A DNA stretch of 64,000 bases from Proteiniphilum sp. X52 (GCF_003712195.1 NZ_RDSD01000013.1:1-64000), one strand, 5' to 3'; shown: positions 26,491 to 36,120, counted from the first letter of the stretch. The notes: generated by a model not told the origin, from the letters alone. Numbers and translations are program-made.

Positions 26491-28131
26491 ATGACAATGA
26501 GACAAATGAAATATGTATTTCTATTGGTGATTTCTGTCGCTTTTGCACGTTGCCACGATATACTCGACATTGAGCCGAAAGACAGGATAACGGGAATATG
26601 GGAAAATGAAGCGCTTGCGGAATCCTACGTGAACGGTATGTATAACAGCCTGCAGCACGGGTTTTGTGAAGCTTTATGGGGTTCCCTGACGGATGAGACG
26701 CATGATATTCATAATAGTGGCGGCGCATGGACCGTCCAGCGGGGGGAATTGACTTCGGACAATATTTCAACATTGGGAACAACAACTACACCTTATGTCA
26801 ATAAATGGGGATATGCCTACGCGAGGATAAGGGATATCAACGAGTTCTTCCAGGAAATAGAATCTTCCACTTTTGATGATGAAATGAAAAACCGCCTGAA
26901 AGGTGAAATGAAATTCATACGGGCATATCTATATTCGGAGTTATTATGGAGATACGGGGATGTGCCGTTGGTCACACACGTATTCGCGCTTGACGATGAT
27001 TACACGACAGTGACGAGGGATAGTTACGATAAAGTGATGGATTTTATCGTGGAAGAATTGGACGAAGCCGCTTTGTTGTTAGGCGGTGGTGAGATTAAGA
27101 AGGGCAGGGCTACACCGGATGCCGCCCTGGCGCTGAAATCCCGTGTCCTTTTGTATACGGCAAGCCCGTTAAACAATCCTTCAAACGACCTCGCAAAATG
27201 GGAAAAGGCTGCAGCAGCGGCAGAGGCGCTTATAGACAAGCAATACACTCTATATCACGATTATCAGAATCTCTTTTTGGAAGACAATAACGAAACGATA
27301 TTTGCAAGATATTTCACCCAATCCATCAATCATAATATAAATGGTTTTTCCGGCACGAACAGCCTTTATGGTGGCGGCCATAACCATCCTACCGAAAATA
27401 TGGTGATGGATTATGAAATGACAAACGGTGAACTTCCTTACAGCCTCGACGCTTCAAACAACATCGTCGTGAATCCACGTTCCGGATATGATCCTCAAAA
27501 TCCCTACATCGGCAGGGATCCGAGGTTCTATGCCTCTGTCCTCCACGATGGCGCCGTTTTTCAGAATCACGAAATTGAGACATTCGACGGTGGAATCGAT
27601 TCGCCTCAGAGTAGTGTGTTGCCCTGGAATGCCTCCATGACCGGCTATTATCTGCATAAATTTATTGATCCCTCCAAGTCGGTGAATTTAAGGACTGATG
27701 ACCTGGGGACAAATCCCTGGATATTCTTCCGCTATGGAGAGATACTGTTGAATTATGCCGAAGCCAAATTTGAATTGGGAGATGAAGAAACTGCAAGGGA
27801 ATATGTCAACCTGGTCCGTGCAAGAGTGAATATGCCTCCTGTTACTTCTTCAGGGATCGCCCTCAGAGACAGGATACGTCATGAGAGGAGGATCGAACTG
27901 GCGTTCGAGGGACATCGGTTCTTTGATGTGAGAAGGTGGAAGATCCTTGAAGAGGTGTCATCCAGACAAATTATAGGGATGCAGATCAGAAAGGCTGCCA
28001 ATGGAGAAAAAAGCTACACAGTCAAAACGGTCGCGCCGGTTGCCTATCATGAACAACATCTCCGCTTGCCGATACCACGCGCGGAAATCGACAAAAGTGG
28101 AGGTGCCTTGAAGCAAAACACAGGTTATTAA
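26491..28131 (+). CDS. SusD/RagB surface glycan-binding lipoprotein (PUL 1)
   Basis: This 546-residue lipoprotein caps the SusC barrel and captures glycan at the cell surface. The signal peptide ends in a lipobox-like VAFARC, followed by the SusD N-terminal block DILDIEPKDRI. The TPR-type middle domain carries RAYLYSELLWRYGDVPLV, and the C-terminal block has RIRHERRIELAFEGHRFFDVRRW, both typical of RagB/SusD. The start ATG at 26491 is 6 bases after the susC stop, so the two are translated from one message. Confidence 0.92.
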   Translation: MTMRQMKYVFLLVISVAFARCHDILDIEPKDRITGIWENEALAESYVNGMYNSLQHGFCEALWGSLTDETHDIHNSGGAWTVQRGELTSDNISTLGTTTTPYVNKWGYAYARIRDINEFFQEIESSTFDDEMKNRLKGEMKFIRAYLYSELLWRYGDVPLVTHVFALDDDYTTVTRDSYDKVMDFIVEELDEAALLLGGGEIKKGRATPDAALALKSRVLLYTASPLNNPSNDLAKWEKAAAAAEALIDKQYTLYHDYQNLFLEDNNETIFARYFTQSINHNINGFSGTNSLYGGGHNHPTENMVMDYEMTNGELPYSLDASNNIVVNPRSGYDPQNPYIGRDPRFYASVLHDGAVFQNHEIETFDGGIDSPQSSVLPWNASMTGYYLHKFIDPSKSVNLRTDDLGTNPWIFFRYGEILLNYAEAKFELGDEETAREYVNLVRARVNMPPVTSSGIALRDRIRHERRIELAFEGHRFFDVRRWKILEEVSSRQIIGMQIRKAANGEKSYTVKTVAPVAYHEQHLRLPIPRAEIDKSGGALKQNTGY

Positions 28132-28162
28132 CAAATTCAACGCATAATGTAGGAATAATTGT

Positions 28163-28170
28163 TATTTTTG
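28163..28170 (+). promoter_or_regulatory. -7 box before the GH106-like gene
   Basis: TATTTTTG matches TAnnTTTG, 30 bases upstream of the ATG at 28201, in a 69-base gap after susD. No TTG lies 19-21 bases further upstream, so it is probably a weak internal promoter. Confidence 0.35.
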
Positions 28171-28200
28171 CCTTATGCAATATTAAATTAACAGACAGAT

Positions 28201-31200
28201 ATGAAAACGCATCTATCACATAAAAAAGGAGGATCCTTTTCTTTCTTTTTTTATGGTTTATCCTTTTTATTCTTGATCTCTTGCTTCGGTGCGCGGGAAC
28301 GGCAATTGCCCGAAAGTGAATTGCTGGATAAAGAAACATTCAGGACCCCCGGTAAAATCCATTATCCCGAAACATGGTTCCATTTTATCGGGGGCAACGT
28401 GTCGAAGGAAGGCATAACGGCCGACCTGGAGGCCATCGCGGCAGCCGGCATCTCAGGTATCCAACTGTTCCACGGGCAGTTCGGGGGAGAGTGGCCGGGG
28501 GTGTCCCCACAGATCAAAGCCTTGAGTGAGTCGTGGGATGACCTTATCGTCTGGACAGCTGGGGAGTGCGACCGGTTGAACCTGAAATTCACCATGCAGA
28601 ACTGTCCCGGCTGGTCGTACGCCGGCGGGCCATGGATAGAACCGGAAAACTCCATGCGCCACCTGGTACATTCCCGTAAGGACATCAACGGCGGCCAAAC
28701 GGTCAATATCCAACTGGAAATGCCCCAACCCAGCGAAGAGGAGTGGCGCAATTATAAAGACCTTTTTGTGATCGCGTTCGCCACACCGGAAGGGGACACG
28801 GGCGCCCGGTTAATTCCCGCCGCCGTACAAAGCAACCGCGGAGACCTGCCGTGGGAAGAGTGCCTGATAGGGCAAGAGCGGTTGATGTTGCCCCCCTCAC
28901 TGCCGGAGCCGACGACCATCGATGTCAGGTTTAGCGAAGAAACGACCGTCCGCACGGTGGAGTTCCCGCCCGTCAATTCGTTTTCCCATGCATGGTGCTA
29001 TTCACCGGATATCACGGTTGCCATCTATGCCGAAACCGGCAGCGGGATGAAGCAGGTTGCCCGTCTGGACATGCCGCCGGGGAGTTGGCAGGATGACCGG
29101 CCCATTTCCATTGCCTGTGAGGAAACCGCCGCGCAATCCTACCGCATAGAAATCTCCAACCTGCACGATATGGCGGTATCGTATATTAACTTTTACTCCG
29201 CTGCCCGCCAACAGAACTGGGAATCGGAAGCGGCATGGACGTTAAGGCGGATCGTAAGGGAAGAGTATCCCCGACAATCCCCGGCCAGTTGGGTCGATCC
29301 TTCCACCATCGTGGATATCACCGAAAAGATGGACACCGCGGGAGTCGTATCATGGGACGCTCCCGAAGGAAAATGGATCCTCCTCCGGATAGGGCACGTG
29401 AACACCGGGATGAGGAACGGGCCGGCTCCCCCCGAAGCCACGGGATGGGAATCCAACAAACTCGACTCGTCAGGCGCCAGGGCGAACTTCGAGGGTTACA
29501 TAGGCCGGCTGATGAGCGACAACAGCGGCCTGAAGGACGGTCTGTTGGACGGTATACTGATAGACAGTTGGGAATGCAGGACACAGACATGGACGGCTGG
29601 ACTGGACAACACCTTCCGGGAAAAATGGGATTACTCCCTGTTTTCCATGTTTCCCGCCCTGTTCGGGTACGTGGTGGAGGACCCGGAAACCACAGCCCGC
29701 TTCCTGCGCGATTGGCGGGTCACCCTGAACGACCTCCTGGTGAAGAATTTCTTCGGCGAAATGGGTAGCATTGCCCGGGAAAACGGATTGAAGATTTCAT
29801 TTGAAACGGCATCGGGAGATATTTTCCCGGGAGACATACTCGAATATTACAAGCACGCGGACGTTCCCATGTGTGAGTTCTGGCATCCAAAGCAGGATTC
29901 CCACGTCGGAAGCATCGAATTCAAGCCGGTCAAACCCTGCGTGTCGGCAAGCCGCGTATACGGGAAGGGGAGGGTTGCGGCCGAAGCGTTCACCTCCTTT
30001 GACCTGTCGTGGAACGAGCATCCCCGTTTCCTGAAAGACAGGGCGGACGAACACCTGGCACGGGGAGTGACCCACATGGTGTTCCATACCTACACCCACA
30101 ATCCCCGCACGGACTTCCTGCCTCCCTCCACATCGTTCGGTTCCGGCATCGGGACGCCTTTCCTGCGTTTGCAGACCTGGTGGGAGCACATGCCGCACTT
30201 TACGGACTACCTGGCAAGGTGCAACTACATGCTTGAGAGCGGGAACCCGGTATCGGACGTGTTGATGTACCTGGGCGACGAGCAGAACCACAAACCCGAC
30301 CAGTCTCTGGATTTCCCGGAAGGCCACGCGTATGACTATTGTAACCCCGACGTGTTGCTCAACCGGTTGTCGGTGAAAGACGGGCGGCTCGTCACGCCGG
30401 AGGGCATCTCATACCGTGTCCTGTGGTTATATGACTGCAAACGGATGCTGCCCGAAACACTGGAGAAGATCCTCTCCTTCGCGCAACAAGGCATTACCAT
30501 TGTGGGAGAACCGCCTTCGGGCAGGGCGACCTTAAGCGGGGGTGAAGCTGGGGAGGCCCGTTTCCGGAAAGCGGTGGAAGCGCTTTGGGGAGACGGCATG
30601 CAGGATAGCCGGCAAACAAAAAAAGAGCGGGATAGAGGAAACGCCTCCCGGGCAGGAGAAGACCAAAAAGTAGAAAATGGCCACAAGGTCGGGAAAGGAA
30701 AAGTCTATCGTGGCGATATCGGATCAGCCTTGATTGCCGAAAGAATCCAACCCGATATCAGCGTGAAATTCTCCGATGTCCGGTGGCTGCACCGTCAAAC
30801 CAAAGCCGCCGATCTTTATTTTTTATCCGCTCCCGAAGAAAAGGGATTCAAGGGTACCATCTCATTCCGCTGTACAGGCGCAGCCGAAATATGGGATCCG
30901 CTGACGGGTGAAACCCGGGCCGTAGCGTCCCGGCCGACAAGAGAGGGATATACCCAGGTTGGCATGGATCTTCCGGCAGGCACATCCTGCTTTGTCGTCT
31001 TTCGCGGTGATACCGAAGCCCCGGCGGAAAAAACGCTCACCGACACCCAAAAGCCGCTTCCCACCACCCAACAAACGGAAATTAAAAATGGTTGGGAAAT
31101 CTCTTTCCCCACGGGATGGGGGATAGGGGAGCCGCCCGTGATGATCGACCGGTTGATGGCATGGAAAGATATCCCCTCGCTAAGTGCGGAGGGCAAGGCC

Positions 31201-31557
31201 TTCTCGGGAACAGCTGTCTATCGCACCACTTTCCATTTAGATGGCATAACAGATAAAGCGCAGTATTGGCTCGATCTGGGACAGGTGGAGATGATCGCCG
31301 AAGTCAGGCTGAACGGATCGGAGGTGGCCACCAAATGGACTTATCCTTACAGGATGGATATCACCGGATATGTGCAACAGGGTGAAAACAGGTTGGAAGT
31401 AGCCATCACCAGCACATGGTTCAACCGTCTTGCTTATGACGCGGGGTTACCCGGGCCGCAGAGAAAGACATGGACGATCAATGACCCGAAAGAGGGATCA
31501 CCCCTAAAGGATTACGGGTTGTTAGGCCCGGTGGAAATTGTAATGAAAACGAACTAA
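28201..31557 (+). CDS. GH106-like alpha-L-rhamnosidase lipoprotein
   Basis: This 1,118-residue enzyme has a lipoprotein signal (LFLISC). The N-terminal block ETWFHFIGGNVSKEGITADL, followed by EAIAAAGISGIQLFHG, is characteristic of GH106, a family that releases alpha-L-rhamnose. The C-terminal ~150 residues resemble a glycosyl-hydrolase-family-2 type sugar-binding jelly roll (WLDLGQVEMIAEVRLNG, then GYVQQGENRLEVAITSTW). A polar low-complexity insert lies near residues 802-825. It follows susD by 69 bases in the same direction and completes PUL 1. The exact substrate is not determined; rhamnogalacturonan side chains or bacterial/plant rhamnosides fit. Confidence 0.8.
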   Translation: MKTHLSHKKGGSFSFFFYGLSFLFLISCFGARERQLPESELLDKETFRTPGKIHYPETWFHFIGGNVSKEGITADLEAIAAAGISGIQLFHGQFGGEWPGVSPQIKALSESWDDLIVWTAGECDRLNLKFTMQNCPGWSYAGGPWIEPENSMRHLVHSRKDINGGQTVNIQLEMPQPSEEEWRNYKDLFVIAFATPEGDTGARLIPAAVQSNRGDLPWEECLIGQERLMLPPSLPEPTTIDVRFSEETTVRTVEFPPVNSFSHAWCYSPDITVAIYAETGSGMKQVARLDMPPGSWQDDRPISIACEETAAQSYRIEISNLHDMAVSYINFYSAARQQNWESEAAWTLRRIVREEYPRQSPASWVDPSTIVDITEKMDTAGVVSWDAPEGKWILLRIGHVNTGMRNGPAPPEATGWESNKLDSSGARANFEGYIGRLMSDNSGLKDGLLDGILIDSWECRTQTWTAGLDNTFREKWDYSLFSMFPALFGYVVEDPETTARFLRDWRVTLNDLLVKNFFGEMGSIARENGLKISFETASGDIFPGDILEYYKHADVPMCEFWHPKQDSHVGSIEFKPVKPCVSASRVYGKGRVAAEAFTSFDLSWNEHPRFLKDRADEHLARGVTHMVFHTYTHNPRTDFLPPSTSFGSGIGTPFLRLQTWWEHMPHFTDYLARCNYMLESGNPVSDVLMYLGDEQNHKPDQSLDFPEGHAYDYCNPDVLLNRLSVKDGRLVTPEGISYRVLWLYDCKRMLPETLEKILSFAQQGITIVGEPPSGRATLSGGEAGEARFRKAVEALWGDGMQDSRQTKKERDRGNASRAGEDQKVENGHKVGKGKVYRGDIGSALIAERIQPDISVKFSDVRWLHRQTKAADLYFLSAPEEKGFKGTISFRCTGAAEIWDPLTGETRAVASRPTREGYTQVGMDLPAGTSCFVVFRGDTEAPAEKTLTDTQKPLPTTQQTEIKNGWEISFPTGWGIGEPPVMIDRLMAWKDIPSLSAEGKAFSGTAVYRTTFHLDGITDKAQYWLDLGQVEMIAEVRLNGSEVATKWTYPYRMDITGYVQQGENRLEVAITSTWFNRLAYDAGLPGPQRKTWTINDPKEGSPLKDYGLLGPVEIVMKTN

Positions 31558-31575
31558 TCGTCATCAACGGGAAAC

Positions 31576-31609
31576 GGGAGGGGACGTCTCATTCGTGACA
31601 CTCCCTCCC
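31576..31609 (+). terminator. Terminator hairpin of PUL 1
   Basis: Arms GGGAGGG (31576-31582) and CCCTCCC (31603-31609) pair across a 20-base loop, and a TTTCTT tract follows. It lies 18 bases after the stop of the GH106-like gene. Confidence 0.55.
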
Positions 31610-31692
31610 TTTCTTGGTCGATGACACGACCCGGTTGTCCCCGGCTTTTCCCCGCCCGGAAGTGAAGCAGGCTTTACGCGGACAGGGAATGT

Positions 31693-32343
31693 TCACACTT
31701 TGCCGGTAATATCATATATCTCTTTGATTTTCGCAAGCTCCCCTTCAAAATCAAAATGCAGGTCATGAAGCCGGGCGTCCTTGATATCGAACACCCATCC
31801 GGCCACTTTCGGATATCCGTTCTTGTGATATGACTTTTGTACTTCTGCCATTTTTAATACATTACGGCACTGTTCATAGATATTGATTTCAACAAAACGA
31901 CGAAATCTCTCTTCGGCATCTTCAATGGCATTGAGCTCTGTTTTATGGAGACGATAGACATCACGTATACTCCGCAGCCAGGGATTAAGGATCCCATAGT
32001 CTAAGTTTCCCAGGGCAGCGTGTATGCCTCCGCATCCATAATGGCCGCAAATGATGATATATCTGACCTTGAGATGTTCCACTCCGTAGTTAATGACCGA
32101 GAGAGCGCTCAAGTCAATGGCATTCACCATATTGGCGATGTTACGGTGAATAAAGACCTCTCCGGGCTTTAATCCCATCACCTGATTCGGATGCACCCTG
32201 CTGTCCGAACAACCGATGTACAGGAAATCAGGATGTTGCTCTGCGGCCAGCAGCTCGAATAATTCGGGATTATCCACCTGGTTCTTTTCTATCCATTTCC
32301 TATTGGCTTCAAATATGCGGTCATACTTTTCCTGATCAGACAT
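31693..32343 (-). CDS. can: Beta-class carbonic anhydrase
   Basis: This enzyme interconverts carbon dioxide and bicarbonate. Taking the ATG at 32343, the product is about 216 residues. Zinc ligands are C45 (YIGCSDSR), H101 and C104 (ICGHYGCGG), with the D47/R49 dyad in CSDSR. The longer open frame to 32382 would add a non-conserved leader. It is transcribed towards the PUL 1 terminator. The C-terminus YHKNGYPKVAGWVFDIKDARL is typical of the beta-CA clade that includes E. coli Can. Confidence 0.9.
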   Translation of the reverse strand: MSDQEKYDRIFEANRKWIEKNQVDNPELFELLAAEQHPDFLYIGCSDSRVHPNQVMGLKPGEVFIHRNIANMVNAIDLSALSVINYGVEHLKVRYIIICGHYGCGGIHAALGNLDYGILNPWLRSIRDVYRLHKTELNAIEDAEERFRRFVEINIYEQCRNVLKMAEVQKSYHKNGYPKVAGWVFDIKDARLHDLHFDFEGELAKIKEIYDITGKV

Positions 32344-32504
32344 ATCGATGAATTTTAAATAATACGCGTGTTGCGGGCCCACTTATCGGAAGCCTTCCCT
32401 GCGGGCTTGTCCTCTTTCCGCATTACTTAACAAAATAGCTGTATTATTTGTTGCGGGCTATAAGTTTCTTCGCTCAACAACAGTGTTTTTCCTCATTATG
32501 CGCC

Positions 32505-32518
32505 GGTTTGCCCAAACC
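32505..32518. repeat. Palindrome with TTTGGGCAAA core (possible arm-type site)
   Basis: GGTTTGCCCAAACC is a 6+2+6 dyad 68 bases before the integrase remnant. Its minus-strand TTTGGGCAAA is close to the TTGTGGGCAAA repeats beside tRNA-Val at the other end of the island. It may mark the island's left edge. Confidence 0.3.
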
Positions 32519-32572
32519 TTTATGAAATGACCAGAGTTCGGAGACATTTGCAATTTCAAATACAAAAATATA

Positions 32573-33052
32573 ATGCACGGCGAAATCTATTTTATCCGCC
32601 AAAAAACGAAAAGTACCATCCAAGACCAAAAGGATATTGTTGTGCCGATTTTAGAGACGATTCAGAGGATTATTGATAAACACGAAAATAAGCACGGAAA
32701 TGAAAACACCGACAAGGAAAAATACCTTTTTCCCTTTCTCAACGATACCAACACGGAAAAAGAACGATTTCTCAAATCTCAAAATCTGATACGTCTGACG
32801 AATAAAAAAATCAAAATTATCGCAAAAAAGATTGGCTTGATGGACGGCATCAGCCCCTACACGGCACACCACTCTTACGCTACCATTTTGGCTAAACTCA
32901 GAGTACCGGAAAGTTTTATTGCGGAACAATTGGGACACTCAAAACGGACGGTAACGCAGAACTATTTTGACAGCTACACCAAAGAGGAACGACTGGGTTT
33001 TAACATCTTGCTACTTAAATCCAATTCAGAAAAAACGGAGGCTGACGTGTGA
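32573..33052 (+). pseudogene. Truncated tyrosine recombinase (integrase) C-terminus
   Basis: Only the catalytic half of a phage-type integrase remains (159 residues from a non-native ATG). Box II reads YTAHHSYATILAK where active family members have an Arg two residues before the serine or threonine; here a His occupies it. The tail LGHSKRTVTQNYF keeps the nucleophilic Tyr. The N-terminal arm-binding and core-binding domains and the first catalytic Arg are absent, because the sequence upstream of about 32540 is unrelated. The enzyme is inactive. It marks the left part of the 32.5-46.3 kb island. Confidence 0.75.
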
Positions 33053-33057
33053 TGAAA

Positions 33058-33087
33058 TGTCCAGTTTATTGCATTAAAAACTGGACA
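33058..33087 (+). terminator. 10-bp inverted repeat after integrase remnant
   Basis: TGTCCAGTTT (33058-33067) and AAACTGGACA (33078-33087) are perfect complements around a 10-base loop. It follows the integrase stop by 5 bases. It could terminate that transcript. It resembles element-end sequences, so a mobile-element origin is an alternative. Confidence 0.4.
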
Positions 33088-33132
33088 AAGTCTCTATTTA
33101 AATTCGAAGTTGATTTTAAAAAAAACAATAAT

Positions 33133-33186
33133 TGTCAAGTAAATTGAGCAAAATACTTGACAGTTTGAAAATAATCATTATCTTTG
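33133..33186 (+). promoter_or_regulatory. AbiE promoter with palindromic operator
   Basis: A perfect dyad TGTCAAGTA (33133-33141) and TACTTGACA (33154-33162) with a 12-base spacer overlaps the -33 TTG (33157-33159). The -7 TATCTTTG lies at 33179-33186, 19 bases further on, matching Bacteroidetes spacing. The start codon of abiEi at 33191 is only 4 bases after the -7 box, so the transcript may be leaderless. AbiEi proteins are known to repress their own operon by binding inverted repeats. Confidence 0.65.
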
Positions 33187-33190
33187 CGCT

Positions 33191-33919
33191 ATGAACTTGT
33201 CCACTCAAATAGAAAAACAAATAGGGCGGTTTCCCGAAGGCAAGATATTCGGTTACACGGATTTGGATATTTCCAGAGAGGATTATCAGTCTGTTGCAAA
33301 GATATTGGAGCGTCTGCAAAACAAAGGTCTAATCAAAAAAATGTCCAACGGAGTATTCTACAAGCCGGTAAAAACTGCTTTTGGTGAGCTGAAACCCGAT
33401 TATAACGAGCAACTGCGCCCGTTTTTGTTTGAAAACGGAAGGCGAATCGCTTACGTTACAGGAACCTATTTGTATAATCAGTTGGGATTGACCACACAAT
33501 TGGCTGTTCGCGTAAAAATTGCATCCCGAAGCAAGCGGATAAGCATAAATAGAGGAGCTTTAAAGGCCGATGCTGTAAAAAGTTACGCGGAAGTAACGGA
33601 AAGCAATTATACTGTTTTGGGCTTTTTAGATGCACTCAAAGACATTCGAAAAATACCGGATACAACCGTTCAAAATTCGGTAGGAATTCTTTCGGCAAAA
33701 ATTGCTGAAATGGATGAAAAGGAGATAGCTCGAATGATTAAATACGCTCTTATGTATCCGCCAAGAGTACGTGCATTGCTGGGTGCAATTCTCGAAAATC
33801 TGGGTAAATCAGAAAACATTACCACGCCATTATTAAATAGCATTAACCCTTTGACAAAGATAGAATTAGGCTTGGATAAATCCGACCTGCCAACTGTCGA
33901 AAATTGGAATATTGTATGA
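33191..33919 (+). CDS. abiEi: AbiEi-type antitoxin (DUF6088 family)
   Basis: This is the antitoxin and autorepressor of a type IV toxin-antitoxin pair. The 242-residue product has an N-terminal winged-helix region (about 1-75, QIEKQIGRF and KILERLQNKGLIKKMSNGVFY), then the AbiEi C-terminal domain (RIAYVTGTYLYNQLGLTTQL; then NRGALKADAVKSYAEVTESNY). Homologues are about 200-290 residues. Its stop overlaps the toxin ATG as ATGA, giving translational coupling. The system inhibits phage by abortive infection in characterised cases. Confidence 0.75.
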   Translation: MNLSTQIEKQIGRFPEGKIFGYTDLDISREDYQSVAKILERLQNKGLIKKMSNGVFYKPVKTAFGELKPDYNEQLRPFLFENGRRIAYVTGTYLYNQLGLTTQLAVRVKIASRSKRISINRGALKADAVKSYAEVTESNYTVLGFLDALKDIRKIPDTTVQNSVGILSAKIAEMDEKEIARMIKYALMYPPRVRALLGAILENLGKSENITTPLLNSINPLTKIELGLDKSDLPTVENWNIV

Positions 33920-34893
33920 AACTGCACACCGATAAAAAACTGTTTCGAGATGCCGTCAATATCACAGCACAGCAAATGGATATCCCCACAATCTATGTTG
34001 AAAAAGATTATTGGGTTACATTCGCATTGAAATCAATTTTTAGCCAAGAAATTGGAGTTGACACAATTTTCAAAGGTGGAACTTCGCTGGCTAAGTGTTT
34101 CAAAATGATTAACCGGTTTTCGGAAGACATTGATCTGGTAGTGATTAGGCGGGAAGGAGAAACCGACAATAAGCTGAAACGCAAGCTAAAAGACGTTGAA
34201 AATGCGATAAATGATACGCTTCCGGAAATCGAAATCCAAGGATTGACGCACAAAGTGGGTATGAGCCGAAAAACCGCTCATAGTTACAGCAAAGAATTTG
34301 TAGGTGCATACGGACAAGTACGAGATATAATTGTTTTAGAATCCACATGGTTAGGTTATTACGAGCCATTTACAAAGCAAAACATTAATTCTTTTGTGGG
34401 TGAAATGATGCTTGATGCAGAACAAGCGGAGCTTATTGAAAAGTACGATATGCAGGCATTTACTGTTCAAGTTCTTGAACCGATAAGGACAATTTGCGAA
34501 AAGATAATGAGTTTAGTACGTTTTTCGTATGGCGATAGACCAATGGATGATTTGAGAAATAAAATTCGCCACACTTACGACCTGCATCAACTGTTGCAAC
34601 AGAAAAAATTTGCCGATTTTCTTCAATCATCCAACTTTGAAACTATGTTGCTCAAAGTTGCCCACGATGATGTGAAAAGTTTTAGAAATAATAACCAGTG
34701 GTTAATCCATCATCCCAACCAATCGCTGATGTTTAAAGATTTAGCCAACGTATGGTCTCAATTGGAAACGACCTATAACGGTAGTTTTAGAGATTTGGTT
34801 TATGTCAATTTTCCAAGTAGCGATGCTGTCCTGCACACGTTGGAGAAAATCCGCGAAAGGATGACAGCCATAAACTGGACTATAAAACCGTAA
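33916..34893 (+). CDS. abiEii: AbiEii-type nucleotidyltransferase toxin
   Basis: This is the toxin partner of the AbiE pair, about 325 residues from the ATG at 33916. The nucleotidyltransferase-fold motif is KGGTSLAKC followed by DIDLVV, with GGT at 54-56 and acids D71 and D73. A helical C-terminal region follows (KIRHTYDLHQLLQ). Family toxins transfer nucleotides to tRNA or proteins; the target here is unknown. The start at 33916 is preferred over the TTG at 33904, because ATGA overlaps the antitoxin stop. Confidence 0.75.
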   Translation: MKLHTDKKLFRDAVNITAQQMDIPTIYVEKDYWVTFALKSIFSQEIGVDTIFKGGTSLAKCFKMINRFSEDIDLVVIRREGETDNKLKRKLKDVENAINDTLPEIEIQGLTHKVGMSRKTAHSYSKEFVGAYGQVRDIIVLESTWLGYYEPFTKQNINSFVGEMMLDAEQAELIEKYDMQAFTVQVLEPIRTICEKIMSLVRFSYGDRPMDDLRNKIRHTYDLHQLLQQKKFADFLQSSNFETMLLKVAHDDVKSFRNNNQWLIHHPNQSLMFKDLANVWSQLETTYNGSFRDLVYVNFPSSDAVLHTLEKIRERMTAINWTIKP

Positions 34894-34906
34894 AACAAAG
34901 ATTATT

Positions 34907-35533
34907 ATGGCACGCCCTCGTAGAAAAACTTTCCTCCTTTCAGAGTTAAAATCCTTTGACACCATTGTGTCAGAACTGAAATCCATGCCCGAATTTGAAG
35001 ATTTTGACATTGAAAATGCTGTTGTCAGCATAAAACAACGCAAGCCCAAATATACCGCCAAGTCCGAAAATATAGAGACTGCCATCAAAAATCTGAAAAA
35101 ACACATTGAAAAACACGGAACGGACAAATTTGCAGAGCTAACCAAACCCAAAAGCAAGACATGGGAAGAGTTAAGAAGAAACCTAAAAAAAGAAAATGTC
35201 TCTTTTGAATTCAAAACCGCTGGGAACACCAACAAAATTCAAGGAATTATTTTCGAGAAAGACGGTACGAAAATCAACGGTTCAAAAGTGGATAGGGAGT
35301 GCAGTTTTTCGAAAATAGACCGTCAGATCAAAGACAACGCTTTTCACGCTTTGCAGGAAGCGGAAAGGCAAGCACAGGAAGCCGGCTTTACCGAGAGTGC
35401 CGTGGAAACCATCTCAGCGATCATAGGTGAATTGAACATGTTTACCTTGCTCAACAGTCCGCATTACGATGCCACGCTTGCCGAATACATCCAAGCTTTG
35501 CAAGCCCGCAGACTCCAAAAAAATAACATTTAA
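34907..35533 (+). CDS. Unknown protein with relaxase-C-terminus-like segment
   Basis: This 208-residue basic protein is not one I recognise. The segment FKTAGNTNKIQGIIFEKDG followed by NGSKVDRECSFSKIDRQI resembles the C-terminal region seen in many Bacteroidetes relaxases/mobilisation proteins. The N-terminus lacks the relaxase Tyr/His motifs. Residues 60-100 are Lys-rich. It begins 13 bases after the AbiEii gene and precedes a membrane-anchored coiled-coil protein, so a mobilisation remnant or an accessory protein is plausible. Function is undetermined. Confidence 0.55.
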   Translation: MARPRRKTFLLSELKSFDTIVSELKSMPEFEDFDIENAVVSIKQRKPKYTAKSENIETAIKNLKKHIEKHGTDKFAELTKPKSKTWEELRRNLKKENVSFEFKTAGNTNKIQGIIFEKDGTKINGSKVDRECSFSKIDRQIKDNAFHALQEAERQAQEAGFTESAVETISAIIGELNMFTLLNSPHYDATLAEYIQALQARRLQKNNI

Positions 35534-35545
35534 AAACAACAATTT

Positions 35546-36120
35546 ATGAACACAACAAGCAACGAAAACATCCTGATGATGTTTGAAGAAATCAATCAAA
35601 AGTTGGACAAGTCCAACCTGCAAATTGAAAAAATCGGACTGAAACAGCCCGAAATAACAGATAACGAGAAAATCGCAAAACTCAAATCGGTAATGGAAAT
35701 CTTTCACGAAAGCCGATCCGAGAAACTGGACGAAATTGGAAATGCCATTCAAAAAGAAAAAAGAAAAATTGAATTTACTCCTACATCTATGCAGGCATTG
35801 ATTATAATTTTCTCCTTATTGGCATTGTTGGTCACTTTATCTGTATGGATTAACTCTCTAAGAAACCAAATAAGTGATTATTCCGACAACGATTTGAAAT
35901 ACCGTTACATCCAAATGTTGGGACAAGTCATGCCTGAAGATTTGGCAACCATAGACACTATTTTTTATTTTAACAGAGACAGTAAAAGAATTAAAGCGTT
36001 ACGCAAACAAAATAGAAACTTTTGAGAAAAATGTGGAAGACCTGGCAAAGATAATTGAGCGGGAAGAACAGTTGAAAATAAAAAAGGAACAGTTGAATAA
36101 GCAATTGTCTGTCAATTAGA
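35546..36120 (+). pseudogene. Membrane-anchored coiled-coil protein, probably frameshifted
   Basis: The frame from 35546 encodes 159 residues: a helical N-terminus, one transmembrane helix (about residues 82-103, ALIIIFSLLALLVTLSVW), then IQMLGQVMPEDLATIDTIFYF and a short tail ending at 36025. In the +1 frame a coiled coil (KIETFEKNVEDLAKIIERE then EQLKIKKEQLNKQLSVN) continues without a break to a stop at 36118-36120. It joins smoothly to the first part near the A-run at 36005-36012. This suggests a one-base change in the A-run. If the stop at 36025 is real, the protein simply lacks its coiled coil. Its role may be linked to the preceding mobilisation-like gene. Confidence 0.55.
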
